From: Agrobacterium vitis | GTDB taxonomy: Bacteria > Pseudomonadota > Alphaproteobacteria > Rhizobiales > Rhizobiaceae | Direction of reading: 5' to 3' | NCBI RefSeq assembly: GCF_013426735.1 | Contig: NZ_AP023272.1 | Coordinates: 1,222,501 to 1,286,500, forward strand | DNA length: 64,000 nt | In this document: piece by piece, positions 1 to 10,312 of the stretch | How the letters are laid out: each line of letters begins with the position of its first letter | Numbering within the stretch: the stretch's first letter is position 1 | Program-made: the position numbers and the translations under genes | Notes under the pieces: model-generated | Seen by the model: only the letters and a program-made list of their open reading frames with translations | Told to the model about the DNA's origin: nothing | Database searches by the model: none

Positions 1-683
1 TGCTTCAGGGCTGGACCATCAAGCCGATGGCCAAACGGCTCGGCCTGATCATTCCGCCGCGCATCGGCGCCATCGACAAGGTGGAGCTGGATCTGCCGGG
101 TGCCGCCCATCACGAACTGCTGTCCTACCGCGTCGTGGCGGGCAGTCCAGTGCTCAGCGGCGCGCGCATTCCGCGCTGGGCCATGCCATCGCTGGTGATC
201 CGCGATGGCAAATCCATGCGGTTTCAATATGCAGGCCGCCTCAGGGAAAACGACCAGGTTTATCTGTTTATCGCGCCGGGTTACTCGCGGCTGCTCGACC
301 GGTTGTTTGCCAGCAAGGCGCCTGTCGATGAGGACGATAGCGAGTTTTTCGGCACCTTCACCATTTCACCGTCGCGTCCCGCCGCCGAACTGGATGCCGC
401 CTACGGGCCGGGTCTGCTGAATGAAGCGGATCGGCAAAAAACCGTGGGCGAACTGATGGAAGCGCGCCTCGGCGGCAAGGCCGAATATGCCGACCGGGTC
501 CGCCTTGGCCACCTGATTTTGATCGTCCGCGATCTCGGCGAGACCGGCCATATTTCCTCCGTCGGCGTCTCCATGGAAGCGGTCGCGCCAACCGATAACG
601 CGCCCGCCTTCCTTAGCCTGACCGGCATGGCCCATTGGCTGGCGGGTCTGCGCCACAAGGTGCGCGCGTCCGTGGTGAAATGA
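1..683 (+). CDS. K+/H+ antiporter NhaP2-type, C-terminal part (5' truncated)
   Basis: The frame is open from base 3, reading LQGWTIKPMAKRLG before the first ATG at 27, so the gene starts left of the window. This junction is typical of the last membrane helix of CPA1-family potassium/proton antiporters (NhaP2/CvrA). The rest is the cytoplasmic tail: a TrkA-C-like segment (about residues 25-90 from the ATG) and a CorC/HlyC-like transporter-associated domain. The family exports K+ in exchange for H+ at the inner membrane. The membrane part is not visible, so the exact subfamily is inferred. Confidence 0.75.
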   Translation, partial: LQGWTIKPMAKRLGLIIPPRIGAIDKVELDLPGAAHHELLSYRVVAGSPVLSGARIPRWAMPSLVIRDGKSMRFQYAGRLRENDQVYLFIAPGYSRLLDRLFASKAPVDEDDSEFFGTFTISPSRPAAELDAAYGPGLLNEADRQKTVGELMEARLGGKAEYADRVRLGHLILIVRDLGETGHISSVGVSMEAVAPTDNAPAFLSLTGMAHWLAGLRHKVRASVVK

Positions 684-788
684 CGGCCTCGTAAATCTTC
701 TCGGAAATGCCATCCAGTGCTTTGATGCGGCGCATTCTTCGGTTACCTTTGCAGGCATGATGCAACGCTGGCAGGAGCTGAGGCGGGC

Positions 789-1661
789 ATGATGACGCGA
801 ATGCTGGTGATTTTCGGTATTCTCAGCCTTCTTCCGGGCTTTGCCCTGGCGCAGGACAAAAGCTCTGCCGCCCGGCCTCCCGTCAGCCGTCCTCCTGTGA
901 GCCAATGCCAATTGGTGGCCAACCAACTTCCTGGGGCTCGGTTTTCTCCCGTTGAATATGCTAGCGCTCGTCCAGACAAGGGGCCTCTTCGCCTTGCGGC
1001 CCTGGCGGAAAACGTCACCATCACTTTTCTCGGCCATTCCACCTTCGAAATCGAAACGCCGCAGGGACTGACGATCGATACGGACTATAGCGGATACCTG
1101 CGCTCGGCGCGGACACCGGACGTGGTGACGATGAACAAGGCCCATTCCAGCCATTATACGCTGTCGCCCGACCCCGGTATCGCCCATGTCCTGCAAGGCT
1201 GGAACGATGCGCAGCCGGGGGAGCCGGTTCACCACAATCTTGTGGTGGGCGATGCCTATATCCGCAACGTTCCCACCGATATCCGCAATTGGGGCGGTGA
1301 TTTCGAGCCGAATGGCAATTCGATCTTCATTTTCGAGATCGCCGGGCTGTGCATTGGCCATCTCGGCCATCTGCATCATGAATTGACGGACAAGCAATTT
1401 GCCGCCATTGGCCGGCTGGATGTGGTGATGGTGCCTGTCGATGGGGGTTTGACGCTCGGCAGCGACAGTATGAGCCGAATGGTAAAACGGCTGCGCTCGG
1501 CGCTGATCCTGCCCATGCATCGGCGCGGGCCTGTCGTCAATGATTTTGTTGGGCTATTCGGTCCAGGTTTTGATGTCAGGATTGTGGAAACCAATGCCGT
1601 GACAGTGTCCATGCGCAGCCTGCCAAAAAAGCCGCTGATCCTGGTGCTCAGCGGCTTCTAA
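789..1661 (+). CDS. Secreted metallo-beta-lactamase-fold protein (UlaG-like), altered metal site
   Basis: A 290-aa protein with an N-terminal signal peptide (hydrophobic residues 5-21, ALAQ cleavage region). FLGHSTFEIE (80-89) followed by IDTDY is the first strand pair of COG2220-type MBL-fold hydrolases. The usual HxHxDH metal motif is replaced by AHSSHYT (118-124), so Asp and the third His are absent; further His residues occur in GHLGHLHHE. It probably folds as an MBL protein in the periplasm, but catalysis is uncertain. GAGG sits upstream of a double ATG at 789/792. No operon partner is evident. Confidence 0.7.
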   Translation: MMTRMLVIFGILSLLPGFALAQDKSSAARPPVSRPPVSQCQLVANQLPGARFSPVEYASARPDKGPLRLAALAENVTITFLGHSTFEIETPQGLTIDTDYSGYLRSARTPDVVTMNKAHSSHYTLSPDPGIAHVLQGWNDAQPGEPVHHNLVVGDAYIRNVPTDIRNWGGDFEPNGNSIFIFEIAGLCIGHLGHLHHELTDKQFAAIGRLDVVMVPVDGGLTLGSDSMSRMVKRLRSALILPMHRRGPVVNDFVGLFGPGFDVRIVETNAVTVSMRSLPKKPLILVLSGF

Positions 1662-1678
1662 ACGGCACATAAAATCCG

Positions 1679-2182
1679 TTAGGCAAACGTCAGATGGTGG
1701 TGCTGCCCCACATCCGGTAGTTTTTCGCCGTCAATATTGGCCTTGGCGATTTCCCAGCCGAATTTGAGCGGATTGCCGGTAGAGGCCCAGACTTCGGCAT
1801 CGTCGATATGCAGGGCGAGCATGGTGAGGTCGGGGTCTTTCTTGCCATTGTGATACCAGGCCTCGACCACCGAGCTCCAATATTCATCGATCTTGCTCGG
1901 ATCGCGGCGCACATCGATAACGCCGGACAGGCTGGCGTGGTAATCGTGGTTTTTGCCGACCACGCAGAAATGCGCCCGGCTACCGGGGCGGATATTCTGG
2001 ACAAAATCTGAATCGGTCCGGGTGAAAAACCAGACCGTATTGGTTTTCGGATCTCCGTAAGGCGCCATCGGCTGCATATGCATGGTGGAGCCTTCCAGGC
2101 CGAGCATGCCGGCGTGAATGGCTTCGATTTCCTCCCAAAGCTGGCGGGCGGGCTCTTCGCGGGCTTCCGTGAGATTGACCAT
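1679..2182 (-). CDS. Pyridoxamine 5'-phosphate oxidase-like general stress protein
   Basis: A 167-aa protein of the FMN-binding split-barrel (PNPOx-like) class. Features include the N-terminal helix with [13 protein letters not shown], the [13 protein letters not shown] strand and [17 protein letters not shown] core, and a later [19 protein letters not shown] segment typical of the Rhizobiales general-stress branch. Family members bind flavin or related cofactors in the cytoplasm; the substrate is unknown. It is divergent from yebC, with a 264-base shared upstream region. Confidence 0.75.
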   Translation of the reverse strand: MVNLTEAREEPARQLWEEIEAIHAGMLGLEGSTMHMQPMAPYGDPKTNTVWFFTRTDSDFVQNIRPGSRAHFCVVGKNHDYHASLSGVIDVRRDPSKIDEYWSSVVEAWYHNGKKDPDLTMLALHIDDAEVWASTGNPLKFGWEIAKANIDGEKLPDVGQHHHLTFA

Positions 2183-2446
2183 TGGCTTTCCTCTCTTCTT
2201 GCTGGTGTTCTTCAGCAGGGCAACGGAAGGAAAGCCTTATTGTTCCAGGGCAGAAGGGCTCTTCGCACCTTCGCCCCCCTTGAATGGCAAGCCACAGGGC
2301 CTTATAAGGGCGCCAATTCGCGGCTGCATGAGCAAGCGAGCTCAATCTGGTTCGAAATCATGCAGCAAAGAGAGAGCGTTAAAGCGCGCCTGACGGATCA
2401 CGACCGATGCCGCAGGATGCCACAAATCAGATGTCGCAGGGGTGCC

Positions 2447-3193
2447 ATGGCCGGCCATTCACAGTTTAAAAACATCATGCATCGCAAGGGCAAGCAGGAT
2501 TCCGTGCGATCGAAAATGTTCTCCAAGCTCGCCCGGGAAATTACGGTGGCGGCCAAGGCCGGCTTGCCTGATCCGACCATGAATGCCCGCCTGCGTCTGG
2601 CCATCCAGAATGCCAAGGCGCAATCGATGCCGAAAGACAATATCGAGCGCGCCGTCAAAAAGGCATCGGGTGTTGATGGTGAAAACTATGAGGAAGTGCG
2701 CTACGAGGGCTACGGTCCCGGCGGCGTTGCCGTTATCGTCGAAGCCCTGACCGACAACCGCAACCGCACAGCCTCCAATGTCCGCTCGACCTTTTCCAAG
2801 GCCGGCGGGGCACTGGGCGAAACCGGATCAGTTTCCTTCTCCTTCGATAAGGTTGGCGAAATCACCTACAAGGCCAGCGTTGGCGATGCCGATGCAGTGA
2901 TGGAAGCTGCCATCGAAGCTGGTGCGGAAGACGTGACCAGCGATGAAGATGGCCACACGATCATCTGCGGTTTTGAAGACATGAACGACGTCTCCAAGGC
3001 GTTGGAAGCGACGCTTGGCGAAGCCGAATCCGTCAAGGCCATCTGGAAGCCGCAAAACACCGTGCCTGTTGATGAGGACAAGGCACAGTCGCTGATGAAG
3101 CTGATCGAGACGCTGGATGACGATGATGACGTGCAGAACGTCTATTCGAATTTCGAGGTCTCGGAAGAGGTGATGGCAAGGCTTTCCGCTTGA
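2447..3193 (+). CDS. yebC: YebC/PmpR-family DNA-binding transcriptional regulator
   Basis: Translation from the ATG at 2447 begins [18 protein letters not shown], the invariant start of YebC/TACO1 proteins, and gives the usual 248 aa. The frame is open for 123 further codons upstream, but those residues do not look like YebC. The core motifs [23 protein letters not shown] and [14 protein letters not shown] are present. Family members act as regulators and, in recent work, as ribosome-associated factors that help translate proline-rich stretches. Transcription ends at the hairpin at 3241-3273. Confidence 0.95.
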   Translation: MAGHSQFKNIMHRKGKQDSVRSKMFSKLAREITVAAKAGLPDPTMNARLRLAIQNAKAQSMPKDNIERAVKKASGVDGENYEEVRYEGYGPGGVAVIVEALTDNRNRTASNVRSTFSKAGGALGETGSVSFSFDKVGEITYKASVGDADAVMEAAIEAGAEDVTSDEDGHTIICGFEDMNDVSKALEATLGEAESVKAIWKPQNTVPVDEDKAQSLMKLIETLDDDDDVQNVYSNFEVSEEVMARLSA

Positions 3194-3240
3194 TGCGATC
3201 CATACCTTGCTGCTGAAAGCGTAGCAAAGAACGCAATGCA

Positions 3241-3273
3241 AAAAGCCCGGCTATGGATTTAGCCGGGCTTTTT
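3241..3273. terminator. Bidirectional rho-independent terminator (yebC / glmM)
   Basis: The arms AAAAGCCCGGCT and AGCCGGGCTTTTT flank an 8-base loop. The stem is followed by T-runs on both strands, so it can end yebC (plus) and glmM (minus), which converge here. Confidence 0.85.
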
Positions 3274-3292
3274 CAGGTGTAAAGATGAGATT

Positions 3293-4645
3293 TTACGCCG
3301 CTTCGCGGCTGTTGGCGATCACGCCGATCAGGTCGTTGACGATGCGCTCGATCTGGTTGCGGTCATCGCCTTCGGCCATAACGCGGATCAGCGGTTCGGT
3401 GCCGGACGGGCGGATCACCAGACGGCCATTGCGGGCCAATTCGCTTTCGGCATCGGCAATGGCCTGACGCACGAAACTGTCTTCCAGCGGCTTGCCGCCG
3501 GAAATGCGGACATTGCGCAGCAATTGCGGCACGGGATCGAAGCGGTGGCAGATCTGGCTGACCGTTTTGCCGGTGCGCTTCACCGCCGCCAGGATTTGCA
3601 GGGCGGCAACCAGACCGTCGCCGGTCGTGCCGAAATCCGACAACACGATATGGCCCGACTGCTCGCCACCAATATTGTAATGGTTTTGGCGCATATGCTC
3701 GACGACATGACGGTCGCCAACCTTGGTGCGGGCCAGTGTCAGGCCCTTGCCGCCCAGAAAGCGCTCCAGACCGAGATTGGACATCACGGTGGCGACAATA
3801 CCGCCGCCTTTCAGGGTCTGGTCATTGGCCCAGCTTTCGGCAATCACCGCCATCAACTGGTCGCCATCGACAATCGCCCCGGTCTCATCGACGATGATCA
3901 CCCGGTCCGCGTCGCCGTCAAGCGCGATGCCGATATCGGCGCGCACCTCGTGGACTTTCTTTTGCAAGGCGGCGGGATGGGTGGAGCCGCATTCGAGATT
4001 GATATTGAGACCATTCGGCTCGTTGCCGATGGTCACCACTTCGGCGCCTAATTCCCAAAGTGCCAGAGGCGCAACCTTGTAGGCGGCGCCATTGGCGCAA
4101 TCGATGGCGATTCGAAGCCCGCTCAGCGTGACATCGCGCGGCAGAGTGCGTTTGACGAATTCGATATAGCGGTAGATATCACCATCAACGCGCTTGGCCC
4201 GACCGATATCCTCGGCTCTGGCCAAGGGGAGGGGTGCTTCCTGGTTCAGCAATGCTTCGATTTCAGCTTCTAGTTCATCTGATAGTTTGTACCCATCAGG
4301 GCCGAACAGCTTTATGCCATTATCGGCAAAAGGATTATGCGAGGCCGAGACCATGACGCCGATATCGGCGCGCAGCGAACGGGTCAGCATGGCCACAGCC
4401 GGTGTCGGGATCGGGCCGAGCAGAAACACATCCAGACCCGCGGCGGTAAAACCGGCCACCAGCGCCGTTTCCAGCATATAGCCGGAGAGGCGGGTATCCT
4501 TGCCGATCACCACACGGTGACGATGATGGCCACGGCGAAGGATGGTGCCGACGGCAATGCCAACTTTCATGGCGAGATCCGGCGTCATGGGAAAGACATT
4601 CGACTGTCCGCGAATACCATCGGTTCCGAAATAACGTCGTGTCAT
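3293..4645 (-). CDS. glmM: Phosphoglucosamine mutase
   Basis: A 450-aa protein that converts glucosamine-6-phosphate to glucosamine-1-phosphate for UDP-GlcNAc synthesis. Seen: [13 protein letters not shown] at the start, the phosphoserine loop SASHNP (Ser102), the Mg-binding loop DGDADR, the sugar-binding GGEQSGH, and the C-terminal phosphate-binding RPSGTEP. I chose the ATG at 4645, preceded by AGGAG; the open frame runs 26 codons further upstream without family resemblance. It lies downstream of ftsH, as in many proteobacteria, but a terminator separates the two. Confidence 0.97.
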   Translation of the reverse strand: MTRRYFGTDGIRGQSNVFPMTPDLAMKVGIAVGTILRRGHHRHRVVIGKDTRLSGYMLETALVAGFTAAGLDVFLLGPIPTPAVAMLTRSLRADIGVMVSASHNPFADNGIKLFGPDGYKLSDELEAEIEALLNQEAPLPLARAEDIGRAKRVDGDIYRYIEFVKRTLPRDVTLSGLRIAIDCANGAAYKVAPLALWELGAEVVTIGNEPNGLNINLECGSTHPAALQKKVHEVRADIGIALDGDADRVIIVDETGAIVDGDQLMAVIAESWANDQTLKGGGIVATVMSNLGLERFLGGKGLTLARTKVGDRHVVEHMRQNHYNIGGEQSGHIVLSDFGTTGDGLVAALQILAAVKRTGKTVSQICHRFDPVPQLLRNVRISGGKPLEDSFVRQAIADAESELARNGRLVIRPSGTEPLIRVMAEGDDRNQIERIVNDLIGVIANSREAA

Positions 4646-4840
4646 GATGTCTCCTGAGGTCCAAAGCTTTTTCGCCGTCTTTAGCGCGCGAAATGCTCTT
4701 TTCTTTGTTTTTACGCATCGCATTTACCGGCAATGCCTATGGGCGCAGGCCGTCCGCCGTTTATTCATCGCTCATCGCATGTTTTAACGGCGCATTCACT
4801 TAAATTACCGTCAACATTGATTATAACCCGTTACCACATA

Positions 4841-4866
4841 AAAAAACCGCCCGTTTAAAGGGCGGC
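4841..4866 (-). terminator. Rho-independent terminator after ftsH
   Basis: On the minus strand, CCGCCC, a 7-base loop and GGGCGG are followed by six T. It lies about 50 bases past the ftsH stop codon and before glmM. Confidence 0.85.
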
Positions 4867-4914
4867 TTTTCGTTCTGTGACCAATATCAAGGTCTTTTTA
4901 CGGGACTTGGTGGA

Positions 4915-6843
4915 TCAATGCGCCTGGGGTTCCAGTCCGGCTTCCGGTTCGCCGCCCTTAGGCGCGTCCTTCTTACCGGTGGAGGGAACCGCAGAGCTGC
5001 GGGTTGGGCCATCTTCGCCGCTGTCGCGGGTTGGCTTTTCGCCACGGATCAGCGCCTTGATTTCCTCACCCGAGAGGGTTTCGTATTCCAGCAGGCCTTC
5101 GGCCAGAATAACGAAGGCATCGTGTTTCTCGGTGATGATACGACGGGCCTCGGTATAGGCTTCGTCAATCAGTCGGCGCACTTCGGTGTCGATCTTCTGC
5201 GCGGTTGATTCGGAGACATTCTTGCTCTGCGAGACAGAATGGCCAAGGAACACTTCCTGCTGGTTTTCACCATAGGCAACCTGACCGAGGATATCGGAAA
5301 AGCCCCATTGGGTCACCATGGCGCGGGCAAGCTTGGTGGCCTGCTCGATGTCAGAAGACGCGCCGGAGGTGATGTTTTCCTTGCCGAAGGTGATTTCTTC
5401 GGCAACACGGCCACCCATCATGATCACCAGACGCGACACCATCCACTTGTAGCTCATGGAGTAGCGGTCGCCTTCCGGCAATTGCATGACCATGCCAAGG
5501 GCGCGGCCACGCGGGATGATGGTCGCCTTATGCAGCGGGTCGGCGACCGGCACGTTCAGAGCGGTGATCGCATGACCAGCCTCGTGATAGGCGGTCAGCT
5601 TCTTTTCGGCTTCGGTCATGGCGGAGGAACGGCGTTCCGCACCCATCATGATCTTGTCCTTGGCGTCTTCGAATTCGGCCATGGTGACGACGCGCTTGTT
5701 GCGGCGTGCAGCCATCAGGGCGGCTTCGTTGACAAGGTTCATCAGGTCAGCACCGGAAAAACCGGGCGTGCCACGGGCGAGAACCTTGAGATCGACATTG
5801 GGAGCCAGCGGCACGTTGCGGGCATGCACCTTCAGAATGCGCTCGCGGCCAATGATGTCGGGGTTTGGCACCACGACTTGACGGTCGAAACGGCCTGGAC
5901 GCAACAGGGCAGGATCGAGAACGTCGGGACGGTTGGTGGCGGCAATCAGGATGATCCCCTCATTGGCCTCGAAGCCGTCCATTTCGACCAGAAGCTGGTT
6001 CAGCGTCTGTTCGCGCTCGTCATTACCGCCGCCGAGACCAGCACCACGATGGCGACCGACGGCGTCGATTTCGTCGATGAAGATAATGCAGGGTGCATTC
6101 TTCTTGGCCTGTTCAAACATGTCACGCACGCGGCTTGCGCCAACGCCGACGAACATTTCAACGAAATCAGAACCTGAAATCGTGAAGAACGGCACATTGG
6201 CCTCGCCTGCGACCGACCGGGCCAGCAGGGTTTTACCGGTGCCGGGAGGGCCGACCAGCAGCACGCCGCGCGGAATTTTGCCGCCGAGACGCTGGAATTT
6301 CTGCGGATCGCGCAGGAATTCAACGATTTCCTCAAGATCCTGCTTGGCTTCGTCGACGCCAGCCACGTCTTCAAAGGTGACGCGGCCATGCGCTTCGGTC
6401 AAAAGCTTGGCCTTGGACTTGCCAAAGCCCATCGCGCCGCGCGAACCGCCCTGCATCTGACGCATGAAAAACAGCCAGACGCCGAGAATGAGCAGCATGG
6501 GCAACAGAGTGCCGAGATAGCTGAGGAAGCCGGAAGACCCGTCGGACTCGGGACGAGCAACGATCATCACATTCTTGGTTTGCAGTTTTTCAAGCAGATT
6601 GTCATCCACGACCGGGGCATAGGTCTGGAAGGCGGCGCCGTTTTCGCCATAGCTGCCGATGATTCGGTTACCGGTGACGGTAACGTCGCGAACGCGGCCC
6701 GAATCAACTTCACGCAAGAATTGCGAATAGGGAATCTCGCGGGAACTTGTTTGCGACGGAGACGTCTGGAACATGCTGAACAGCGCGACCAATAGCAAAG
6801 CTATGATCGCCCACAGCGCGAGATTTCTAAAATTTGGGTTCAT
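4915..6843 (-). CDS. ftsH: ATP-dependent zinc metalloprotease FtsH
   Basis: A 642-aa inner-membrane AAA+ protease that degrades misfolded membrane proteins and regulators such as LpxC. Two membrane helices (about 7-24 and 109-126) flank a small periplasmic domain. The AAA module shows Walker A GPPGTGKT (198-205), Walker [10 protein letters not shown] and the SRH with RPGRFDRQ; the zinc site is HEAGH (420-424). The frame is open for 39 codons upstream, but [11 protein letters not shown] at 6843 is the conserved start. It follows tilS on the same strand. Confidence 0.98.
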   Translation of the reverse strand: MNPNFRNLALWAIIALLLVALFSMFQTSPSQTSSREIPYSQFLREVDSGRVRDVTVTGNRIIGSYGENGAAFQTYAPVVDDNLLEKLQTKNVMIVARPESDGSSGFLSYLGTLLPMLLILGVWLFFMRQMQGGSRGAMGFGKSKAKLLTEAHGRVTFEDVAGVDEAKQDLEEIVEFLRDPQKFQRLGGKIPRGVLLVGPPGTGKTLLARSVAGEANVPFFTISGSDFVEMFVGVGASRVRDMFEQAKKNAPCIIFIDEIDAVGRHRGAGLGGGNDEREQTLNQLLVEMDGFEANEGIILIAATNRPDVLDPALLRPGRFDRQVVVPNPDIIGRERILKVHARNVPLAPNVDLKVLARGTPGFSGADLMNLVNEAALMAARRNKRVVTMAEFEDAKDKIMMGAERRSSAMTEAEKKLTAYHEAGHAITALNVPVADPLHKATIIPRGRALGMVMQLPEGDRYSMSYKWMVSRLVIMMGGRVAEEITFGKENITSGASSDIEQATKLARAMVTQWGFSDILGQVAYGENQQEVFLGHSVSQSKNVSESTAQKIDTEVRRLIDEAYTEARRIITEKHDAFVILAEGLLEYETLSGEEIKALIRGEKPTRDSGEDGPTRSSAVPSTGKKDAPKGGEPEAGLEPQAH

Positions 6844-6966
6844 CGAACTCCCCAGAAAAAATGTTCGGCGCATGAAAACGCCGTATCGTCGGACAGTAAC
6901 ATAGGTTTCCTGAAGCGCCTTGCCAAGGCAAAGCGCGGCCCCGACTTCGTTTTCCGTCAATAAGAT

Positions 6967-8331
6967 TTAAAAACAGGGTGATAAAAAGCCTGGTGCGTCG
7001 AAAAGACCCGCCAAAGCCACGGCGAGCGGCCAGTCGAACCCCGGGAGAAACCCCTGGTAGGGGGCAATCACAGGCGTGGCGTGCAGGTTTGGACCGATCC
7101 CGGGGAGAGATTGGCGTGCCAGCGCTGCCAGTGAAACGGGCAAGGGCGAGGCGGGGAGGGACGAGGTCGGCAGGGTGGGGGACGTCTGATCTGTTTCGGT
7201 TCCACCCGGCTGCACCGGGCTTTCCGCCCGGCCGATATTGCTGATGTGCCAGCGGCCGTCCCACAGCACGGTCTCACCTGGTTTCACACGACCATGCGGC
7301 AGATTGCGCCCTTCACGTACCAGATAGATGCCGTGGCGATGACGATGTGCAAGGCAGCGGCCCAGTGTCAGTCTGGCACCAGGCGGCTGTTCGCAAAGGG
7401 CGATGAGGCGCACAAGCGCATCCTGCCCAGGCCCATGCGGCTGGCCTCCCACAGTTGCAATCAGTGCCTGCAAGGCATGGCTAAGGATCGCACGGGGTGC
7501 CTCGAACAGGGCATTATCGAGATCGACAAGTCCTGGCAGAGGCATGGTGGCATGGGTGGAGACTAAAGCGGCGGCTCGTTGCGACAGAGACAGGCGCTCA
7601 TTCTGCGGCAGGCCGGGCTGCTGGTCCGTTGAGAGGTTGGCTCGGATACGGGCGCGCTCATAGGCGGGATTGTCATTGCTGGGATCATCGACCCAGCCAT
7701 GCCCACGGTCCTGCAAGAATGCGCGGATGGCTTGGCGACGCGAGCGCAGAAGCGGTCGGGTGATCCAGATGGAATTTTCAAACAGGACGGATTCTGCCAT
7801 ACCCGCAAGGCCGGTCGCCCTAGGGTTTCGACTGCGTTTCTCGCGCATGGCGATGGTCTCGATCTGATCGTCGGCGGTATGGCCGGTCAGGATGGCAGCA
7901 GCGCCGATCTCTTTGGCGATCCCGGCCAGCAGCCGGTAGCGGGCGGCCCGGGCGGCGGCGGAAATTCCGGTTTTCGGCTTGTCGCCTGTCCAGCGGCGAA
8001 TCACATGGGGAATGCCGAGCGTTGCGCAGAGCGCCGCGACAGTTTCGGCTTCTGCGGCGGAGCCATCGCGAAGACCGTGATCGATGGTGGCGGCGTGAAG
8101 GGTGACGGGTTTTGCTAGCATGGCGTGCAGTTGTTCATGCAGCGCAAGCAGCAGGCCGGTCGAATCGCTGCCGCCGGAAATCGCCACCAGAAGGCGCAGC
8201 GGATCATTTATTCTGTCGAGGAAAGCGGCAATGGCGGCTTCAGGAGAGATGGCGGATAGAGTGTCCGTCATCAATTCGCCCAGACGATCGTGGCCCGGAA
8301 GCTGTGGTTCCAAACCGCTGTCGGGCAGCAT
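6967..8331 (-). CDS. tilS: tRNA(Ile)-lysidine synthetase
   Basis: An N-type PP-loop ATPase with SGGSDS (about residues 52-57), followed by TIDHGLRDGSAAEAETV and ILTGHTADDQIET. TilS makes lysidine at position 34 of the tRNA that reads AUA codons. The chosen ATG at 8331 shares one base with the cpoB stop (TGATG), implying translational coupling; an internal ATG at 8271 (MTDTLSA) is the alternative. At 454 aa it is longer than minimal forms because of a C-terminal extension. It lies between cpoB and ftsH, the usual alphaproteobacterial order. Confidence 0.93.
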   Translation of the reverse strand: MLPDSGLEPQLPGHDRLGELMTDTLSAISPEAAIAAFLDRINDPLRLLVAISGGSDSTGLLLALHEQLHAMLAKPVTLHAATIDHGLRDGSAAEAETVAALCATLGIPHVIRRWTGDKPKTGISAAARAARYRLLAGIAKEIGAAAILTGHTADDQIETIAMREKRSRNPRATGLAGMAESVLFENSIWITRPLLRSRRQAIRAFLQDRGHGWVDDPSNDNPAYERARIRANLSTDQQPGLPQNERLSLSQRAAALVSTHATMPLPGLVDLDNALFEAPRAILSHALQALIATVGGQPHGPGQDALVRLIALCEQPPGARLTLGRCLAHRHRHGIYLVREGRNLPHGRVKPGETVLWDGRWHISNIGRAESPVQPGGTETDQTSPTLPTSSLPASPLPVSLAALARQSLPGIGPNLHATPVIAPYQGFLPGFDWPLAVALAGLFDAPGFLSPCF

Positions 8332-9332
8332 CAGCAAGCCAGACGCTTCTGCTCGCTGGCGGCCTTGTTCTGGACGGCCTTGGAGGCGTCGGGATAGCGC
8401 TTGTTCACCTCGCGCAAGGTGGCGCAGGCGGTGTCCTTGTTGTCGAGGGCCGCAAGCGACATGCCGAGTTTCAGCAGCATTTCCGGTGCCTTGGGGGTCT
8501 TCCCATAGCTCTGGTAGGCCTTGAGGAAGGTCTCAGCCGAATCCTTGTAGCGAGCCTGCGAATATTGCGCTTCGCCCAGCCAGAAATTGGCATCCGCGGC
8601 CTTGCCGCTTTTCGGATAGCGGCTGATGAAATCGCGGAATTCGCCTTCCGCTGCCTTGTAGTCGCCCGATAGCACATGGCTATAGGCGATCTGATAGAGA
8701 TCCTGCTCGCCGCCGAGCGACGCGGTTTTGGTTCCGCTCTGACCGACAGGTGCCGTACCCGGCAGAGCGCTGGCGTTGGAACCTGCCGCACCATTGACGC
8801 TGGCACCGACCGGATTGCCGCTGTTGTCCATTTCGATTGAGCCCAGCGTCATTTCACCGGGGGCTGCGGAGCGTCCGCCGCCAGCCGGGCTTGTTGCCTG
8901 GCTGCCAGCGGTTTCTCCGATGATCTGGCCAACACCGTCACTGCCACCAGCCGGCTGGCGCGCCGCTACCGACGGGCTGGCCTGGCCGGGGGAGCCTGCG
9001 TCACTTCTTTTTTTTTCCAGCTCCTGGAATCGGAATTCGTTATCTTCCTGCGCCTTGCGGATGGTTTCCTGCATTTGCAGCAGCTGGTAGCTCATGTCCT
9101 CGATCCGGCCGTTCAACTGGCGGATCTGGTCCTGCAATTGCTGGACTTGGACGATGTCACTGCCCTGCTGCTGGACCTGCTGCACTGGCATGTCGCTGAC
9201 TGGCGCTGGCGGCGTGTGCTGGCGTTCGAAAAGCGAAAAGGCCAAGGCACTGCTGCCCGCTTGGACTCCGAGGATTGGGGGGGCGAGAATTGCAGTCATT
9301 CCCACCATCCCGGCCACGACAAGTCTCTTCAT
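8331..9332 (-). CDS. cpoB: Cell division coordinator CpoB (YbgF)
   Basis: A 333-aa periplasmic protein with a signal peptide (1-31), a Gln-rich coiled coil with QVQQLQDQIRQLNGRIEDM (about 63-110), a low-complexity linker, and C-terminal TPR repeats (YQIAYSHVLSGDYKAAEGEF onward). CpoB links the Tol-Pal machine to septal peptidoglycan synthesis. It is the last gene of the tol-pal cluster. A terminator-like hairpin lies between pal and cpoB, so cpoB may be expressed partly on its own. Confidence 0.93.
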   Translation of the reverse strand: MKRLVVAGMVGMTAILAPPILGVQAGSSALAFSLFERQHTPPAPVSDMPVQQVQQQGSDIVQVQQLQDQIRQLNGRIEDMSYQLLQMQETIRKAQEDNEFRFQELEKKRSDAGSPGQASPSVAARQPAGGSDGVGQIIGETAGSQATSPAGGGRSAAPGEMTLGSIEMDNSGNPVGASVNGAAGSNASALPGTAPVGQSGTKTASLGGEQDLYQIAYSHVLSGDYKAAEGEFRDFISRYPKSGKAADANFWLGEAQYSQARYKDSAETFLKAYQSYGKTPKAPEMLLKLGMSLAALDNKDTACATLREVNKRYPDASKAVQNKAASEQKRLAC

Positions 9333-9484
9333 CGATGTGGTTCCTGTTTTCCGTGTTATCGCTCGATTGATGTGCGCCCGTCAGGCTTTGCCGTCGAATA
9401 TCGACCGTCAAGCCTGCGATGTCTGCCAATAAAGCTTTTCTCTGTTCTTTGCAAAAAGCAACCGAGTTCGGCCAAAGTGTGAAG

Positions 9485-9514
9485 AAAACAAAAGGGCGGC
9501 CCGAAGACCGCCCT
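9485..9514 (-). terminator. Terminator or attenuator between pal and cpoB
   Basis: Minus-strand AGGGCGG, loop TCTTCGGG, CCGCCCT, then TTTGTTTTC. It lies 35 bases beyond the pal stop. Confidence 0.8.
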
Positions 9515-9548
9515 GTTTCTGTCATGAATGCAGGCACGATTTCGTGAA

Positions 9549-10082
9549 TTACATTCCAGCGCCGCCGAGAACCGTTACGGCGCGGCGGTTCTGCGACCAG
9601 CAGGAAATATCGTCGCAGGTGGCGACCGGACGTTCCTTGCCGTAGGAAATCGTCTTGATGCGGTTGGCAGGAATGCCGCGCGACACGAGATAGGCCTTGG
9701 TGGATGCGGCACGGCGGGCGCCGAGCGCCAGGTTGTATTCGCGGGTGCCGCGTTCGTCGGCATGGCCTTCGACGGTGATCGGATACTGCGAATAACGCTG
9801 CAACCACTGAGCCTGGCGGTCCAGCGTCTGCTGGGCGTCGGCGCGGATCGAGGTTGAGTCGGTGTCGAAGAAGATCCGGTCGCCGACATTGACGGTGAAG
9901 TCCTGGGTCGAGCCGGGTGTTGCAGCACCTGCGCCGCCAAGGCCAAGCTCGGATGCGCTATTGGGCATGTTCTTCTTGGATGCGCAGCCAGCCAGCGCCA
10001 GCGTCATGGCGAGAGCGAGAATGGCGGGGTTGCTGGCAAGCTTTTGCATGCGGCTCATTACCGGGGTTACAGTGCGGCTCAT
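9549..10082 (-). CDS. pal: Peptidoglycan-associated lipoprotein Pal
   Basis: A 177-aa outer-membrane lipoprotein with lipobox LAGC (Cys32). The OmpA-like peptidoglycan-binding domain (about 66-175) contains RIFFDTDSTSI and the diaminopimelate-binding ITVEGHADERGTREYN. It binds TolB and TolA to tether the outer membrane. The ATG at 10082 is preceded by AAGGAG at good spacing; an ATG eight codons later (10058) lacks such a site. A 230-base gap with a strong hairpin separates it from tolB. Confidence 0.95.
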   Translation of the reverse strand: MSRTVTPVMSRMQKLASNPAILALAMTLALAGCASKKNMPNSASELGLGGAGAATPGSTQDFTVNVGDRIFFDTDSTSIRADAQQTLDRQAQWLQRYSQYPITVEGHADERGTREYNLALGARRAASTKAYLVSRGIPANRIKTISYGKERPVATCDDISCWSQNRRAVTVLGGAGM

Positions 10083-10275
10083 GGCCGATCTCCTTGCAAG
10101 TAGTGTGGGGCAGTCTTGTGCAGTGATGGTGGGCAGCCGGTTGGGCGGTCCGTGTGAGCAGTGCCGATTGACACTGGTGTCAATCGTGGTTGCCGAACTC
10201 TAATCAATCCTGGTTAACCAGAAGCAAACGGTCATGGTTAATCTTTACTTAATTCACGACCGGTCATCAAATGCA

Positions 10276-10305
10276 ATCGCCTTCCGGCAGGAGCCGGAAG
10301 GCGAT
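10276..10305 (-). terminator. Perfect 13-bp hairpin just after tolB
   Basis: ATCGCCTTCCGGC and its exact complement flank a 4-base loop, starting 8 bases after the tolB stop. There is no long T-run (TTGCATTTG follows), so it may stabilise mRNA ends as much as terminate. Confidence 0.7.
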
Positions 10306-10312
10306 GACCATG

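Noticed and set aside
366..1520. Long minus-strand open frame of 384 codons opposite the antiporter end and the MBL gene
   Set aside because: It spans two well-supported plus-strand genes and encodes low-complexity His/Arg-rich sequence typical of antisense shadows in GC-rich DNA.
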